Of a DNA stretch of 64,000 nt, positions 33,794-42,163 are shown piece by piece. A program made the translations under genes and the position numbers. The DNA is from an uncultured Geobacteraceae bacterium (GTDB lineage Bacteria; Desulfobacterota; Desulfuromonadia; Geobacterales; Pseudopelobacteraceae): positions 1 through 64,000 of the forward strand of contig CAIMXI010000222.1 in NCBI GenBank assembly GCA_903845365.1. Reading direction: 5' to 3'. Every line of letters begins with the position of its first letter. The stretch's first letter is position 1. Under the pieces are notes generated by a model. The model worked only from the letters and a program-made list of their open reading frames with translations, did not search any database and was not told where the DNA came from.

Positions 33794-35262
33794 TTCCCCT
33801 CCGATACCACTGCAGCGACCGGTCTGCGGGCAACCACCTCAAGCAGCATACCACCTGACACGCATGACTTGAGAAGATGGCTGGAAATTGCAATCCGCTC
33901 AAACCCGGCAGCCGTCAGCATCGCTTCAATTTCCCGATGGCTGTGGGCTTTCAGCCATAGCCCCTGCCGCATGGCGTTGCCAATCTGGGTAATAAACCGG
34001 AACAGTGAGCTGCGGGCAGTAATGAAATACAGGGTGCCTCCCGGTTCGATATGGCGCGCGACACGGGTAAAAAATGCGGGGAGGTCGGAAAGATATTCCA
34101 GTGCCGAAAAGGCACAAATTACAGTAAAAGTGCCGTTAATGTCCATAGTTTCTACGTTCTCATTCACCGTTCTGATGTTGGCAATCCCCGCGTCTCCCGC
34201 TTTCTTTTCGAGCAGCTTTAACATATTTCCGGATATATCTGCGGCTATTACTTCAGTGCAGTTACGGGCAATTTCCAACGTGAATATGCCGGTTCCGGCA
34301 CCTAATTCAAGCACACGGCTGACTCCAGCGAATATAGCAGGAATTTGCGCAGAAAACAGTCGGAGTTCCGTGGATCGTGAAAGCGACACCTTGGTATTAA
34401 ATTGCTCCTGATCATATTTTTCAGCCAAACCGTTGTAGAATAGTGCTACTGGATCAGTTTTTAAATCATCGGAGATCGTTGTTTGCATTACTTCTCTACC
34501 AATGAGATGACTGAGTGGAACAATCTCAAGCCCTTTATCTTTCAGTCCACTTATAAGGGCAGAGAACTCTTGTAGCAGGTATTTTGTGTCGTTATCTCCC
34601 GGAGCAACGTCGTGCATCAAAATAATATCGCCAGGAGTTACTTTTGCAAGTAATCTTCCTGCAAGATTCTTTACTCGTCTGTTACCAAAGTCTCGAGCAC
34701 GGCAGCTAAAATTAACGCAGAACATACCATTTTCAATTAAAGCCCTCCAGAGGTCTGGATTTGTTATTCCAACCGGAGGGCGAAAGGCAAGAGGCTTGAT
34801 ACCAAACTTCAGCAAGGTATTTTGTGCTGTTGCTATCTCGCTATGTAGTATGCCGGGGCTCTTTAACATAAGAATCGGCGAGTGGTTGTAAGTGTGGTTT
34901 CCTATCGTGTGGCCACCGGTTATGATGGCTTTAATTATTTCCGGATATTGCTCGGCACGCATACCAGTTACGAAAAATGTTGCCGTTATACCTTGTTGTG
35001 CCAGGAGTTCGAGTAGCAACGGGGTCACCTTGGGATCGGGACCGTCGTCGAAAGTTATTGAAACTCTTTTAACGGTTCTATTTCCACAACTGATAATCGG
35101 AAGAAAAAAACTGATGCGAGGAAAGAACGGAGCGGCACAACAGGTAAGGACAAATATAAGGAGAGGTATTGGTGCAAAATTTATATTTATAAACAGCAGT
35201 AATATAAAAAATTGATAAGCTCCCAGTGCCACTAAATGGGCTGGGGTCAATAGACAGGGCAT
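33790..35262 (-). CDS. polysaccharide deacetylase - SAM methyltransferase fusion
   Basis: The 490-residue protein has two N-terminal membrane segments (about 10-55), a NodB-homology deacetylase (about 65-255) and a class I methyltransferase (about 270-475). The deacetylase keeps SITFDDGPDP (catalytic and metal Asp), the H-x3-H pair GNHTYNHS, RPPVG and LMHDVAPGD. The methyltransferase has VLELGAGTGIFTLEIA, an acidic end of strand 2 (VIAADIS) and a later CAFSALEYL. It could N-deacetylate a sugar and methylate the same product. The fusion is unusual and suggests consecutive steps. It is the first gene of this arm. Confidence 0.9.
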   Translation of the reverse strand: MPCLLTPAHLVALGAYQFFILLLFININFAPIPLLIFVLTCCAAPFFPRISFFLPIISCGNRTVKRVSITFDDGPDPKVTPLLLELLAQQGITATFFVTGMRAEQYPEIIKAIITGGHTIGNHTYNHSPILMLKSPGILHSEIATAQNTLLKFGIKPLAFRPPVGITNPDLWRALIENGMFCVNFSCRARDFGNRRVKNLAGRLLAKVTPGDIILMHDVAPGDNDTKYLLQEFSALISGLKDKGLEIVPLSHLIGREVMQTTISDDLKTDPVALFYNGLAEKYDQEQFNTKVSLSRSTELRLFSAQIPAIFAGVSRVLELGAGTGIFTLEIARNCTEVIAADISGNMLKLLEKKAGDAGIANIRTVNENVETMDINGTFTVICAFSALEYLSDLPAFFTRVARHIEPGGTLYFITARSSLFRFITQIGNAMRQGLWLKAHSHREIEAMLTAAGFERIAISSHLLKSCVSGGMLLEVVARRPVAAVVSEGK

Positions 35263-35351
35263 TAACTTTCCTTTTATTGCGGGTGGTTTATATGTAATAG
35301 CTCATACAGCCAAATTACCAAAACCTATCTACGCCGCAAGCGGCGGGGAAA

Positions 35352-35450
35352 TTACCCGAAGGGATTAATAAATACCGGTTGACCTGCGTTACAGCGAAGG
35401 ATTACGTGATAGAGTGCGCCGGGGAAACGTATACGTGGTTTGTGTGCCAT
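35352..35450 (-). pseudogene. 5' fragment of a REP-type (Y1) transposase
   Basis: From ATG 35450 the minus strand reads MAHKPRIRFPGALYHVILRCNAG and then stops after 32 residues. This is the characteristic N-terminus of REP-associated/IS200-like Y1 transposases (R-x-x-FPGALYHV-x-x-R-x-N). The H-x-H and catalytic Tyr parts are missing. A small palindrome, GCCGCAAGCGGC (35333-35344), follows the break. It belongs to a different subgroup from the intact RAYT at 56295. It marks the outer edge of the biosynthetic cluster. The rest of 35263-35479 shows nothing. Confidence 0.75.
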
Positions 35451-35479
35451 AGAGAGAGTGTAGTCAGTAATATTTAAAA

Positions 35480-36295
35480 TCAACCGCTGTATGCTGCATA
35501 CAGTTGCTTGACACGCACCAGATAGTCGCGTGTTTCGCGAGGAAGATGATCCGGGCGTTTATCGACGTTGCCCGGACCCCAGTTATAAGCGGCTAAAGCA
35601 GCATCTACATTGCCATTGTATCGTTGCAGCATATCCTTGAGGAAGCGGGTACCTGCCATGACATTCTGTTCCGGGTCAAATGAGTCGCTGACTCCAAGGG
35701 AGCGTGCCGTAGCCGGCATAAGTTGCATCAGCCCACGTGCACCGGCATGTGACTCCGCCTGCGGGTTAAAGTTACTTTCAGTTTTAATGACCGCTTTTAT
35801 AAGCCCGGCGTCAACACCATATTTCTGGGACGCCTCAGAAATAAGTGGGTCAAGCCATGACGAAATATTACCCTGTGCTTTGGATGACTTTACAGTAGGG
35901 GCGCTCTCAGGCAGGCCGCCAGTAATATCCTTTTGTTGTGACGAGGCAGATTGTGGTGGAGGTGGGGCTATTTCTGCGCCTGCAGCCAGATTGGCTCGAT
36001 ATGCATCCAAATACGCCTGTATTAATGGAAGTTTCGATGTGCCGACGGGAACGGCAGCATTTACCGGGTAATCACCGCCCAGAGAGAGAGAGCTCTCCAG
36101 CATTTGCATGGAGAGGGATTGCGCCAACTCTTTGGCCTTGACTGTAGCGGTCGAAACCGGAGTGTTTCCGCCATCAAGCACCTTATCTAATTTGTCTGCA
36201 AAAGCCCCCCCCGACGGGGTATTATTGGTGTCAGTAATTTGCCGGGGTGGAGTCAAAGATGCCAATAATGAAAGTTTGTCTATTGTTAGTGACAT
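35480..36295 (-). CDS. lytic transglycosylase (SLT domain)
   Basis: I start at ATG 36295 (MSLTIDKL), behind GGGGAG inside the upstream gene's end. The N-terminal ~140 residues are low-complexity and Ser/Ala/Pro-rich. The C-terminal SLT domain (about 150-270) has ETESNFNP with the catalytic Glu in VIKTESNF, then HAGARGLMQLMPATA, and AYNWGPGNV. It cleaves peptidoglycan glycan strands with 1,6-anhydro product formation. No signal peptide is obvious, which resembles flagellar-type (FlgJ-like/rod) transglycosylases. The sigma-54 regulator lies directly upstream in the same orientation. Confidence 0.87.
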   Translation of the reverse strand: MSLTIDKLSLLASLTPPRQITDTNNTPSGGAFADKLDKVLDGGNTPVSTATVKAKELAQSLSMQMLESSLSLGGDYPVNAAVPVGTSKLPLIQAYLDAYRANLAAGAEIAPPPPQSASSQQKDITGGLPESAPTVKSSKAQGNISSWLDPLISEASQKYGVDAGLIKAVIKTESNFNPQAESHAGARGLMQLMPATARSLGVSDSFDPEQNVMAGTRFLKDMLQRYNGNVDAALAAYNWGPGNVDKRPDHLPRETRDYLVRVKQLYAAYSG

Positions 36296-36299
36296 AAAA

Positions 36300-37706
36300 T
36301 CACTCCCCGCCAAAGGTCATATTTTTTTTCTTCAGCTTTTCAATCAGAGTAGTTCGCTTCAAATTCAGGAGCAGCGCTGCTTCCTTTTTATTTCCCCCTG
36401 AACGGGAAAGTGCCTGCATGATAAGGTTGTTTTCAAAATCTTCAACGGCTGAGTTAAGACAAATTCCATCTTCTGGAAGTATGTCGTCTGCCGGTGGCAC
36501 CAACGTCTGAACCGGTGCGGAGCAAAAAACTTTCCCGGAAAGATATTTCTCCGGCAGATCCTCCGGAACGATCAGGCCGTTCCCTTTCAGAATCACAAGT
36601 CGTTCAACCAGATTTTCCAACTCTCTTACATTTCCAGGCCATTCATAATTGCAGAGAATATCAAGCGAATCACGGGAAAAGCCTTTTACTGAGTGACGTT
36701 TATCGGCATTAAATCGAGCCAGAAACGTATGAATCAGCACCGGAATATCTTCCTTCCGCTCACGAAGCGGCGGGATCGTGATAGGAATAACCGACAACCG
36801 ATAATACAGGTCTTCACGAAAATCATGATCTGCAACCAATTTTTCAAGATTCTTATTTGTTGCAGCAATGATGCGAACATCAACTTTTTGTGATTTTGAC
36901 GCCCCGACCGGCTCAAATTCTCTATTTTGGAGAACCCTCAACAGCTTTACCTGTAAATTGGCTTTCATATCGCCAATTTCATCAAGGAACAGTGTGCCCC
37001 TGTCGGCTATTTCAAAACGACCGGCACGGTTGGCATATGCGCCGGTGAACGAGCCCTTGACATGACCGAACAGCTCACTTTCCAGCAAGTCGTCCGGAAT
37101 TGCGGCACAATTGACCGGGACAAAGCTTTTTCCCTGCCTGTCGCTAAGCTGATGAATGGCTCTTGCTGCAAGTTCTTTGCCAGTTCCGGATTCACCTTGG
37201 ATCAGCACGGTTGCATTCGAAGCTGCAACCTTTATAATCATTTCAAACAGTGTCTGCAACGGAGCGCTTGAGCCGATCATTGTTGAAGAAAGAAGCTTTT
37301 TTTGAGCAGATCCTCCGGTTGAACGGTCGTACAATTTCATCGCTTGGTACTCGCGAGCCCGCATTACAAGGCTTTCAAGCTCATCCAGATTCAACGGCTT
37401 CGGAAGAGTAAATATGCAGTCACTGGAGGATTTTATAAGCTCTGAACCAGATGCCTCTCCATACCCGATGAGCACCAGCAGCGGGTTGCGATCTAATATA
37501 CGCTCTTTAAAATCGGGAGCAACTATCTGTAGATACGTTAAATCTGCTATGACAATATCGACGTTCTTTTTATGTATAGTGTCAAAAAAAGACGAATTGC
37601 CATCGGCAACCGTAAGATTATACCCCTGATAAGTCAAAAAAGCCGACACGAGATCGCGAGTTTTAACATTTTTGTCAGCAATATATATAGAGCCGTTCTC
37701 AACCAT
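36300..37706 (-). CDS. sigma-54-dependent response regulator (NtrC family)
   Basis: The start is ATG 37706 (MVENGSIY), 10 bases after AAGGAG; an upstream TTG is too close to the ribosome site. The receiver domain (about 1-115) has one conserved Asp in VIADLTYLQ but lacks the usual acidic pair at the first strand (IYIADKN), so phosphorylation is uncertain. The AAA+ domain (about 140-365) has GESGTGKE, GSFTGA (Ser instead of Ala in the sigma-54 contact loop), and LDEIGDM. A Fis-type HTH ends the protein (NKKEAALLLNLKRTTLIEKL). Neighbours (SLT, CheR, HDOD) suggest motility or surface control. Confidence 0.9.
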   Translation of the reverse strand: MVENGSIYIADKNVKTRDLVSAFLTYQGYNLTVADGNSSFFDTIHKKNVDIVIADLTYLQIVAPDFKERILDRNPLLVLIGYGEASGSELIKSSSDCIFTLPKPLNLDELESLVMRAREYQAMKLYDRSTGGSAQKKLLSSTMIGSSAPLQTLFEMIIKVAASNATVLIQGESGTGKELAARAIHQLSDRQGKSFVPVNCAAIPDDLLESELFGHVKGSFTGAYANRAGRFEIADRGTLFLDEIGDMKANLQVKLLRVLQNREFEPVGASKSQKVDVRIIAATNKNLEKLVADHDFREDLYYRLSVIPITIPPLRERKEDIPVLIHTFLARFNADKRHSVKGFSRDSLDILCNYEWPGNVRELENLVERLVILKGNGLIVPEDLPEKYLSGKVFCSAPVQTLVPPADDILPEDGICLNSAVEDFENNLIMQALSRSGGNKKEAALLLNLKRTTLIEKLKKKNMTFGGE

Positions 37707-37928
37707 TCGCTGCAAACTCCTTGAATTCTGTTGTACATTCGCTATAAACCATACAATTTACTGAATGTCAATATAATGACTTTTATTCGGTGAAATTTTA
37801 TATAGATACAATTTCCCTGACAAAATAACTCTCTTTGATTTTGATTGTATGGCGCTTGTAATAGATCGCTAATGCATGGTAGAGTGCCGGGGTAATATTG
37901 ATTAGGACTCTGCTAATAAGGAGTGAGC

Positions 37929-38756
37929 GTGGCAATAAGCGATAATGAATTTGAACAACTCCGCGATTTTATTTACAACATTTGCGGCATGTATTTCCAC
38001 ACTTCCAAAAAATATTTCCTGGAAAACAGGTTCTCGCGCCGTATGGAAGCAACCGGCACAAAAGCCTTTCAGGACTACTTTCTATTGTTGCAATCTACGC
38101 AAGGTTCGGAAGAATTAACTTATCTGATGGATGAAATAACAACTAATGAAACGTATTTTTTCAGAAATGTCTCTCAATTAGCGGCAATTGAGAACAAGCT
38201 GCTCCCGGAACTTGTTGAAATCAAGAAAAAGATGGGATCCAGCACGCTGAGGATCTGGAGTGCGGCGTCATCTTCCGGGGAAGAAGCCTACACTTTGGCA
38301 ATGATTCTCCTTGAAAAGCGGTCAAAGCTCCTGAAAGAGTGGAACATTGAAATTGTAGGCACTGACATCAATGAAACGGTCATAGCTCAGGCCAACGAAG
38401 GTATTTACAACGCATATTCCGTCAGAAATATCCCTGACGCCTACAGAGACAAATACATCCGGGAGGATAACGGCAAATTTATACTCTCTCCCGAGATCAA
38501 GGAATTTGTCACATTCAACAAGCTCAACCTGTATGAGGATGCAAAAATGGTTTTCATGGAGAACTTTGACCTCATCTTCTGCGCCAATGTTTTGATCTAT
38601 TTTGACGTCGCTTCAAAATCAAAAGTTGTCCGGCACTTTTATAACAACCTGCAACCCAACGGTTACTTCTTTGTTGGCCAGTCAGAGTCCCTGCACGGGG
38701 TTAACGATAAATTCAAGACAGTTCATTTTCCCGGTTGTTTCGGCTACAAAAAATAG
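37929..38756 (+). CDS. CheR-type protein-glutamate methyltransferase
   Basis: The start is taken as GTG 37929, 5 bases after AAGGAG; the GTG at 37923 lies inside that site. The 275-residue protein has the N-terminal CheR helical domain, the NETYFFR motif (about residue 75), the SAM-binding stretch RIWSAASSSGEEAYT, and a late FCANVLIYFD and GYFFVGQSES. CheR methylates chemoreceptor glutamates. No receptor or other che gene lies near, so it may belong to an alternative chemosensory pathway encoded elsewhere. It is divergent from the sigma-54 regulator, with a 222-base shared control region, and is followed by an HDOD gene. Confidence 0.9.
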   Translation: MAISDNEFEQLRDFIYNICGMYFHTSKKYFLENRFSRRMEATGTKAFQDYFLLLQSTQGSEELTYLMDEITTNETYFFRNVSQLAAIENKLLPELVEIKKKMGSSTLRIWSAASSSGEEAYTLAMILLEKRSKLLKEWNIEIVGTDINETVIAQANEGIYNAYSVRNIPDAYRDKYIREDNGKFILSPEIKEFVTFNKLNLYEDAKMVFMENFDLIFCANVLIYFDVASKSKVVRHFYNNLQPNGYFFVGQSESLHGVNDKFKTVHFPGCFGYKK

Positions 38757-38773
38757 CCCGAGAGGTTTTTAAT

Positions 38774-39667
38774 ATGGATAAGAATCTGATGATGGAGCGA
38801 GCAGAAATAGTGGTGGGAGCCGTTGATGATCTGCCAACCATACCGATTATCGCAACAAAAGTGCTGCAACTCCTCAACAACCCGGATGTCAGAGTCGAGG
38901 AGATCGCCGATCTGATGCTGACAGATCAGGTTATGACAGCACGGGTTATGAAGTTGCTGAACTCCCCTGTTTACAAGCCGACACAGGAGATATCATCTCT
39001 AAAACGCGCTCTGGTATACCTTGGATTACGCCATATACGAGAGCTGGCTCTGACCACGTCTGTTATACACGCATTTGATACAACAACCGGGGCTTTGGAG
39101 CTGAATGCGTTCTGGGAACACTCCTTTGGTGTCGGCATGGTATCAAAAATCATAGCAAAAAAAATTGGCTTTCTGGATTCGGAAAAAGCCTACATTTCCG
39201 GAATATTGCATGATTTGGGTGAAGTTTTTTTGAGCAGTTTCCTCCGCGAACCGTTTATGAAGGTGCTGGAGTACGTTGAAACTCACTCGGTTAAACTTGT
39301 GGATGCTGAAGAAGAGTTGCTCGGCACAACCCACTGCGAGATTGGACTCAGTATGGCCCGAAAATGGAATTTCCCCGATTCCTACTGTGATGTCATTTCC
39401 TATCACCATAATCCGGGTCGAGCCAAAGTGGATCCGATGCTCTGTTCCATTGTTAATCTTGCCGACCTTTTCTGTGCTGTGCGCGGCTTAAACTATGGGG
39501 GGCGGGTTTTGATCAGCTTCAATTTATGCGAAGAAGAAGCGTGGGGTATACTTATGCATGCATATCCCAGGCTTGCACAGATGGACGTAGAGCGTTTCTG
39601 CTATGAACTGGATGACGCAATTCCCGATGTAACAGCGTTGGTATCCTCAATGTTTGCCACATCGTGA
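38774..39667 (+). CDS. HDOD domain protein
   Basis: I use ATG 38774 (MDKNLMMERAE), behind GAGAGG; the open frame reaches upstream into cheR. Of the 297 residues, about 20-215 form the HDOD domain: LPTIPIIATKVLQLLNNPDV, LMLTDQVMTARVMKLLNSPVY, a HSFGVGM-type segment, and ILHDLGEVFLS. Residues HD are present as in HD-hydrolases, but HDOD proteins are usually non-catalytic signalling adaptors. It follows cheR by 17 bases and is likely cotranscribed, as often seen with chemotaxis-like and sigma-54-linked modules. Confidence 0.9.
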   Translation: MDKNLMMERAEIVVGAVDDLPTIPIIATKVLQLLNNPDVRVEEIADLMLTDQVMTARVMKLLNSPVYKPTQEISSLKRALVYLGLRHIRELALTTSVIHAFDTTTGALELNAFWEHSFGVGMVSKIIAKKIGFLDSEKAYISGILHDLGEVFLSSFLREPFMKVLEYVETHSVKLVDAEEELLGTTHCEIGLSMARKWNFPDSYCDVISYHHNPGRAKVDPMLCSIVNLADLFCAVRGLNYGGRVLISFNLCEEEAWGILMHAYPRLAQMDVERFCYELDDAIPDVTALVSSMFATS

Positions 39668-39679
39668 CGTACAATGGTT

Positions 39680-39889
39680 TCAGCGGTCTGCATAAACAAT
39701 CAGCCCGGATTCGGCAGCTTCAACCCGACAGTTTGAATAACCTCGTCTTTTCAGGCGAAACATAATGAGCGGTGCCACAAGGGGGTGAACTCCCTGCAAA
39801 ATTTGCGGAAAATGGAGAAATGACATACCAAGAAGCGCATCTACTGTTGCTTTCAGGTTGCTTTGTCGTGCCCCTCCGGTCGAACCCAT
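39680..39889 (-). CDS. possible small protein after RF3 (doubtful)
   Basis: A 69-codon frame starts at ATG 39889, 3 bases after the prfC stop. The protein (MGSTGGARQSN..., LHFPQILQGVHPLVAPLIMF, ending LIVYADR) matches nothing I know and has only a weak ribosome site. Its coding status is doubtful; it may be a non-coding tail of the prfC transcript. Confidence 0.25.
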   Translation of the reverse strand: MGSTGGARQSNLKATVDALLGMSFLHFPQILQGVHPLVAPLIMFRLKRRGYSNCRVEAAESGLIVYADR

Positions 39890-39891
39890 AC

Positions 39892-41475
39892 TCAACTGTG
39901 CTCGCTTGTTTCATGGAATTCCAGCATCTTCCAGCTTTCCATGGTGTTATCGAGACGCCATTGGCTTCCGGCCATGTAGGTCAGCTTACCTTCGCCATCA
40001 ATATAAACGTGCATTGCCTCTTTCTTCTCAAAATCCTCAATAGGCTTCTTTTCACCGGTTACCCAGCGGGCTGTGACATAACTGACCGGTTCAAATGCCA
40101 CTTTTACGCTATATTCATGTTCCAGACGGTGCATGACGACCTCAAACTGCAGCAGACCTACCGCGCCGATAACCCAGTCCGACCCCATAAGCGGCTTGAA
40201 TACCTGCGTCGCTCCCTCTTCAGCCAACTGCACCAGCCCCTTTTCCAGTGCCTTTGACTTCATCGGATTGAGCAGACGCACCTTCCGAAAATGTTCCGGG
40301 GCAAAGCTGGGTATTCCGGTAAACTTGAGCTCTTCACCGGTGGTAAAAGTATCACCGATCTTGATCGTACCATGATTGTGAATGCCGATAATATCTCCCG
40401 GCCAGGCCTCTTCAATATTAGTTCGATCCTGAGCCATGAATATTGTGGCATTGGCAATCTGAACATCGCGGCCGAGGCGGACATGGCGGACTTTCATACC
40501 ACGGGTGAATTTGCCGGAACATATCCTGAAGAACGCAATCCGATCCCGATGTGCCGGGTCCATATTCGCTTGGATTTTGAAAGTGAAACCGCTAAAGGCC
40601 TCTTCATACGGTGAGACATCACGGGTCGCACTTTCACGCGGCAGCGGATGCGGAGCGTACTGGACAAAGGCGTCCAGCAACTGCTGCACCCCAAAGGTGT
40701 TAATGGCACTGCCGAAGAACACCGGTGTTTGCCGCCCTGCAAGATAGGCTGTCATGTCGAAGGGGTGACCAGCCCCCTCCAGCAGTTCTATATCACCCCG
40801 CAACTCTTCAACCTGACTTCCCAGCAGCTCATCAAGACGGGGATCATCAAGACCATTTACCGTTATTATTTCTCCGGTTCCGTTATCCGCCTCTGCATCA
40901 AAGAACGTCAGTTCTTTGGTATACAGGTGATAAGTGCCACGGAAGCGCTTGCCCATGCCAATCGGCCAGGTGATAGGAGCTGTCTGCATTTGGAGGTTTT
41001 TTTCAATATCGTCCAGCAGGTCAAACGGCTCCTGTCCTTCGCGGTCAAGCTTGTTCATGAAGGTCATTATCGGAGTGTGGCGTAATCGACAGACCTCAAG
41101 CAGTTTTCTTGTTTGACTTTCGACGCCTTTGACTGAGTCAATCACCATCAGCACCGAGTCTACGGCGGTCAAGACCCGGTAGGTATCCTCTGAAAAGTCA
41201 TTGTGACCAGGAGTATCGAGGAGATTAATTTCACACTGATCGTAGGTAAATTTCATAACCGATGAGGTTACGGAAATCCCGCGCTGTTTTTCAAGCTCCA
41301 TCCAGTCAGACGTGGCATGACGGGCGCTCTTGCGGGCTCTGACTTCACCCGCCTGCTGAATTGCCCCACCGAAAAGGAGCAGTTTTTCAGTAATTGTGGT
41401 TTTTCCGGCATCAGGGTGGCTGATAATGGCAAACGTACGGCGTTTCTCGACTTCTATCTGGTTGAACAGTTCCAC
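39892..41475 (-). CDS. prfC: peptide chain release factor 3
   Basis: RF3 is the GTPase that recycles RF1/RF2 from the ribosome. I place the start at GTG 41475 ([14 protein letters not shown]), 10 bases after AGGAG, giving 527 residues, the normal RF3 length; the frame reaches upstream to 41538 but overlaps the DoxX gene. The GTPase motifs are [21 protein letters not shown] and MNKLDREG. Later regions ([27 protein letters not shown]) match RF3 domains II and III. The start region lies 29 bases after the DoxX stop. Confidence 0.94.
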   Translation of the reverse strand: MELFNQIEVEKRRTFAIISHPDAGKTTITEKLLLFGGAIQQAGEVRARKSARHATSDWMELEKQRGISVTSSVMKFTYDQCEINLLDTPGHNDFSEDTYRVLTAVDSVLMVIDSVKGVESQTRKLLEVCRLRHTPIMTFMNKLDREGQEPFDLLDDIEKNLQMQTAPITWPIGMGKRFRGTYHLYTKELTFFDAEADNGTGEIITVNGLDDPRLDELLGSQVEELRGDIELLEGAGHPFDMTAYLAGRQTPVFFGSAINTFGVQQLLDAFVQYAPHPLPRESATRDVSPYEEAFSGFTFKIQANMDPAHRDRIAFFRICSGKFTRGMKVRHVRLGRDVQIANATIFMAQDRTNIEEAWPGDIIGIHNHGTIKIGDTFTTGEELKFTGIPSFAPEHFRKVRLLNPMKSKALEKGLVQLAEEGATQVFKPLMGSDWVIGAVGLLQFEVVMHRLEHEYSVKVAFEPVSYVTARWVTGEKKPIEDFEKKEAMHVYIDGEGKLTYMAGSQWRLDNTMESWKMLEFHETSEHS

Positions 41476-41504
41476 AGGGGTGTAACTCCTTCGTACTTCG
41501 TAAA

Positions 41505-41951
41505 TTAAGATCGGAACACTAACCGGTCGAGGCACCAACGTCCTCCTCCGGCAATCATCAGATAGAGAGCCATACCCAGGAGGGCGATGTTGTATTCGAT
41601 GCCATGCCCGCGACCGGCTACGCCACCCATATTAAGGAAGAAACCGTGTATCCAGTGGATTTTATAGATTGCGACCAGCATGACTGCTGAAATAGCGGCT
41701 GCTGAGAGGCGCGTTAGAAAACCTGACAGTATACCAAAACCACCGCCAAACTCAGCGATGATTGCCAACAGGGTAAAAATAGGGGGGATTCCCATTTTTT
41801 CCTCAAAGGTCTTAAAGGTGCCGGTCAATCCCTGACCACCGAAGGCTCCAAAGAGCTTCTGCGAACCGTGTGCAAGGAAGATCAAGCCAAGAGGTATGCG
41901 GATCATTAACGGTGCAATCAGTTCCGTTGCATCAAAACTTCCTTTAGCCAT
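41505..41951 (-). CDS. DoxX family membrane protein
   Basis: This 148-residue protein has four hydrophobic helices and the DoxX motifs [39 protein letters not shown] and a [12 protein letters not shown] segment. DoxX-like proteins are small inner-membrane proteins linked variously to thiosulfate:quinone oxidation, redox stress responses and phospholipid-related roles; no specific activity can be assigned. GAGAG lies about 10 bases before ATG. Confidence 0.87.
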   Translation of the reverse strand: MAKGSFDATELIAPLMIRIPLGLIFLAHGSQKLFGAFGGQGLTGTFKTFEEKMGIPPIFTLLAIIAEFGGGFGILSGFLTRLSAAAISAVMLVAIYKIHWIHGFFLNMGGVAGRGHGIEYNIALLGMALYLMIAGGGRWCLDRLVFRS

Positions 41952-42112
41952 TGTAGTCTCTCCAATTATCTTATGAAAATGTACAGCAGTGTAATCACGG
42001 GAGAACTGAGGCGGCGACTATATCAGCTAACACGGCAATTTTCAATCAGATAGAAGAAAACGAAGCGAAGGAAGAGTATTATGGGCGCGATAAAAGGGAC
42101 TTATTTCAGACA

Positions 42113-42138
42113 AAAAAAACGAGGTGGTTGCCCACCCC
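42113..42138 (-). terminator. terminator of the hydrogenase operon
   Basis: On the minus strand the sequence GGGGTGG-GCAA-CCACCTC folds into a short stem and is followed by a run of seven or more T residues. It lies 25 bases after the cytochrome b stop codon. Confidence 0.8.
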
Positions 42139-42163
42139 GTCTTAATGCCTCTATTCAATTCGG

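Larger units (their letters stand above)
28381..35262 (-). other. biosynthetic gene cluster, minus-strand arm
   Basis: Five genes in one direction: deacetylase-methyltransferase fusion, glycosyltransferase-DUF2062 fusion, radical SAM, KAS III-like enzyme, carbamoyltransferase. The gaps are -4, 50, 13 and 7 bases, so one transcript is likely. The content complements the plus-strand arm (priming ketosynthase and tailoring of a sugar or lipid), and an ACP-like remnant lies between the two arms. Confidence 0.7.
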
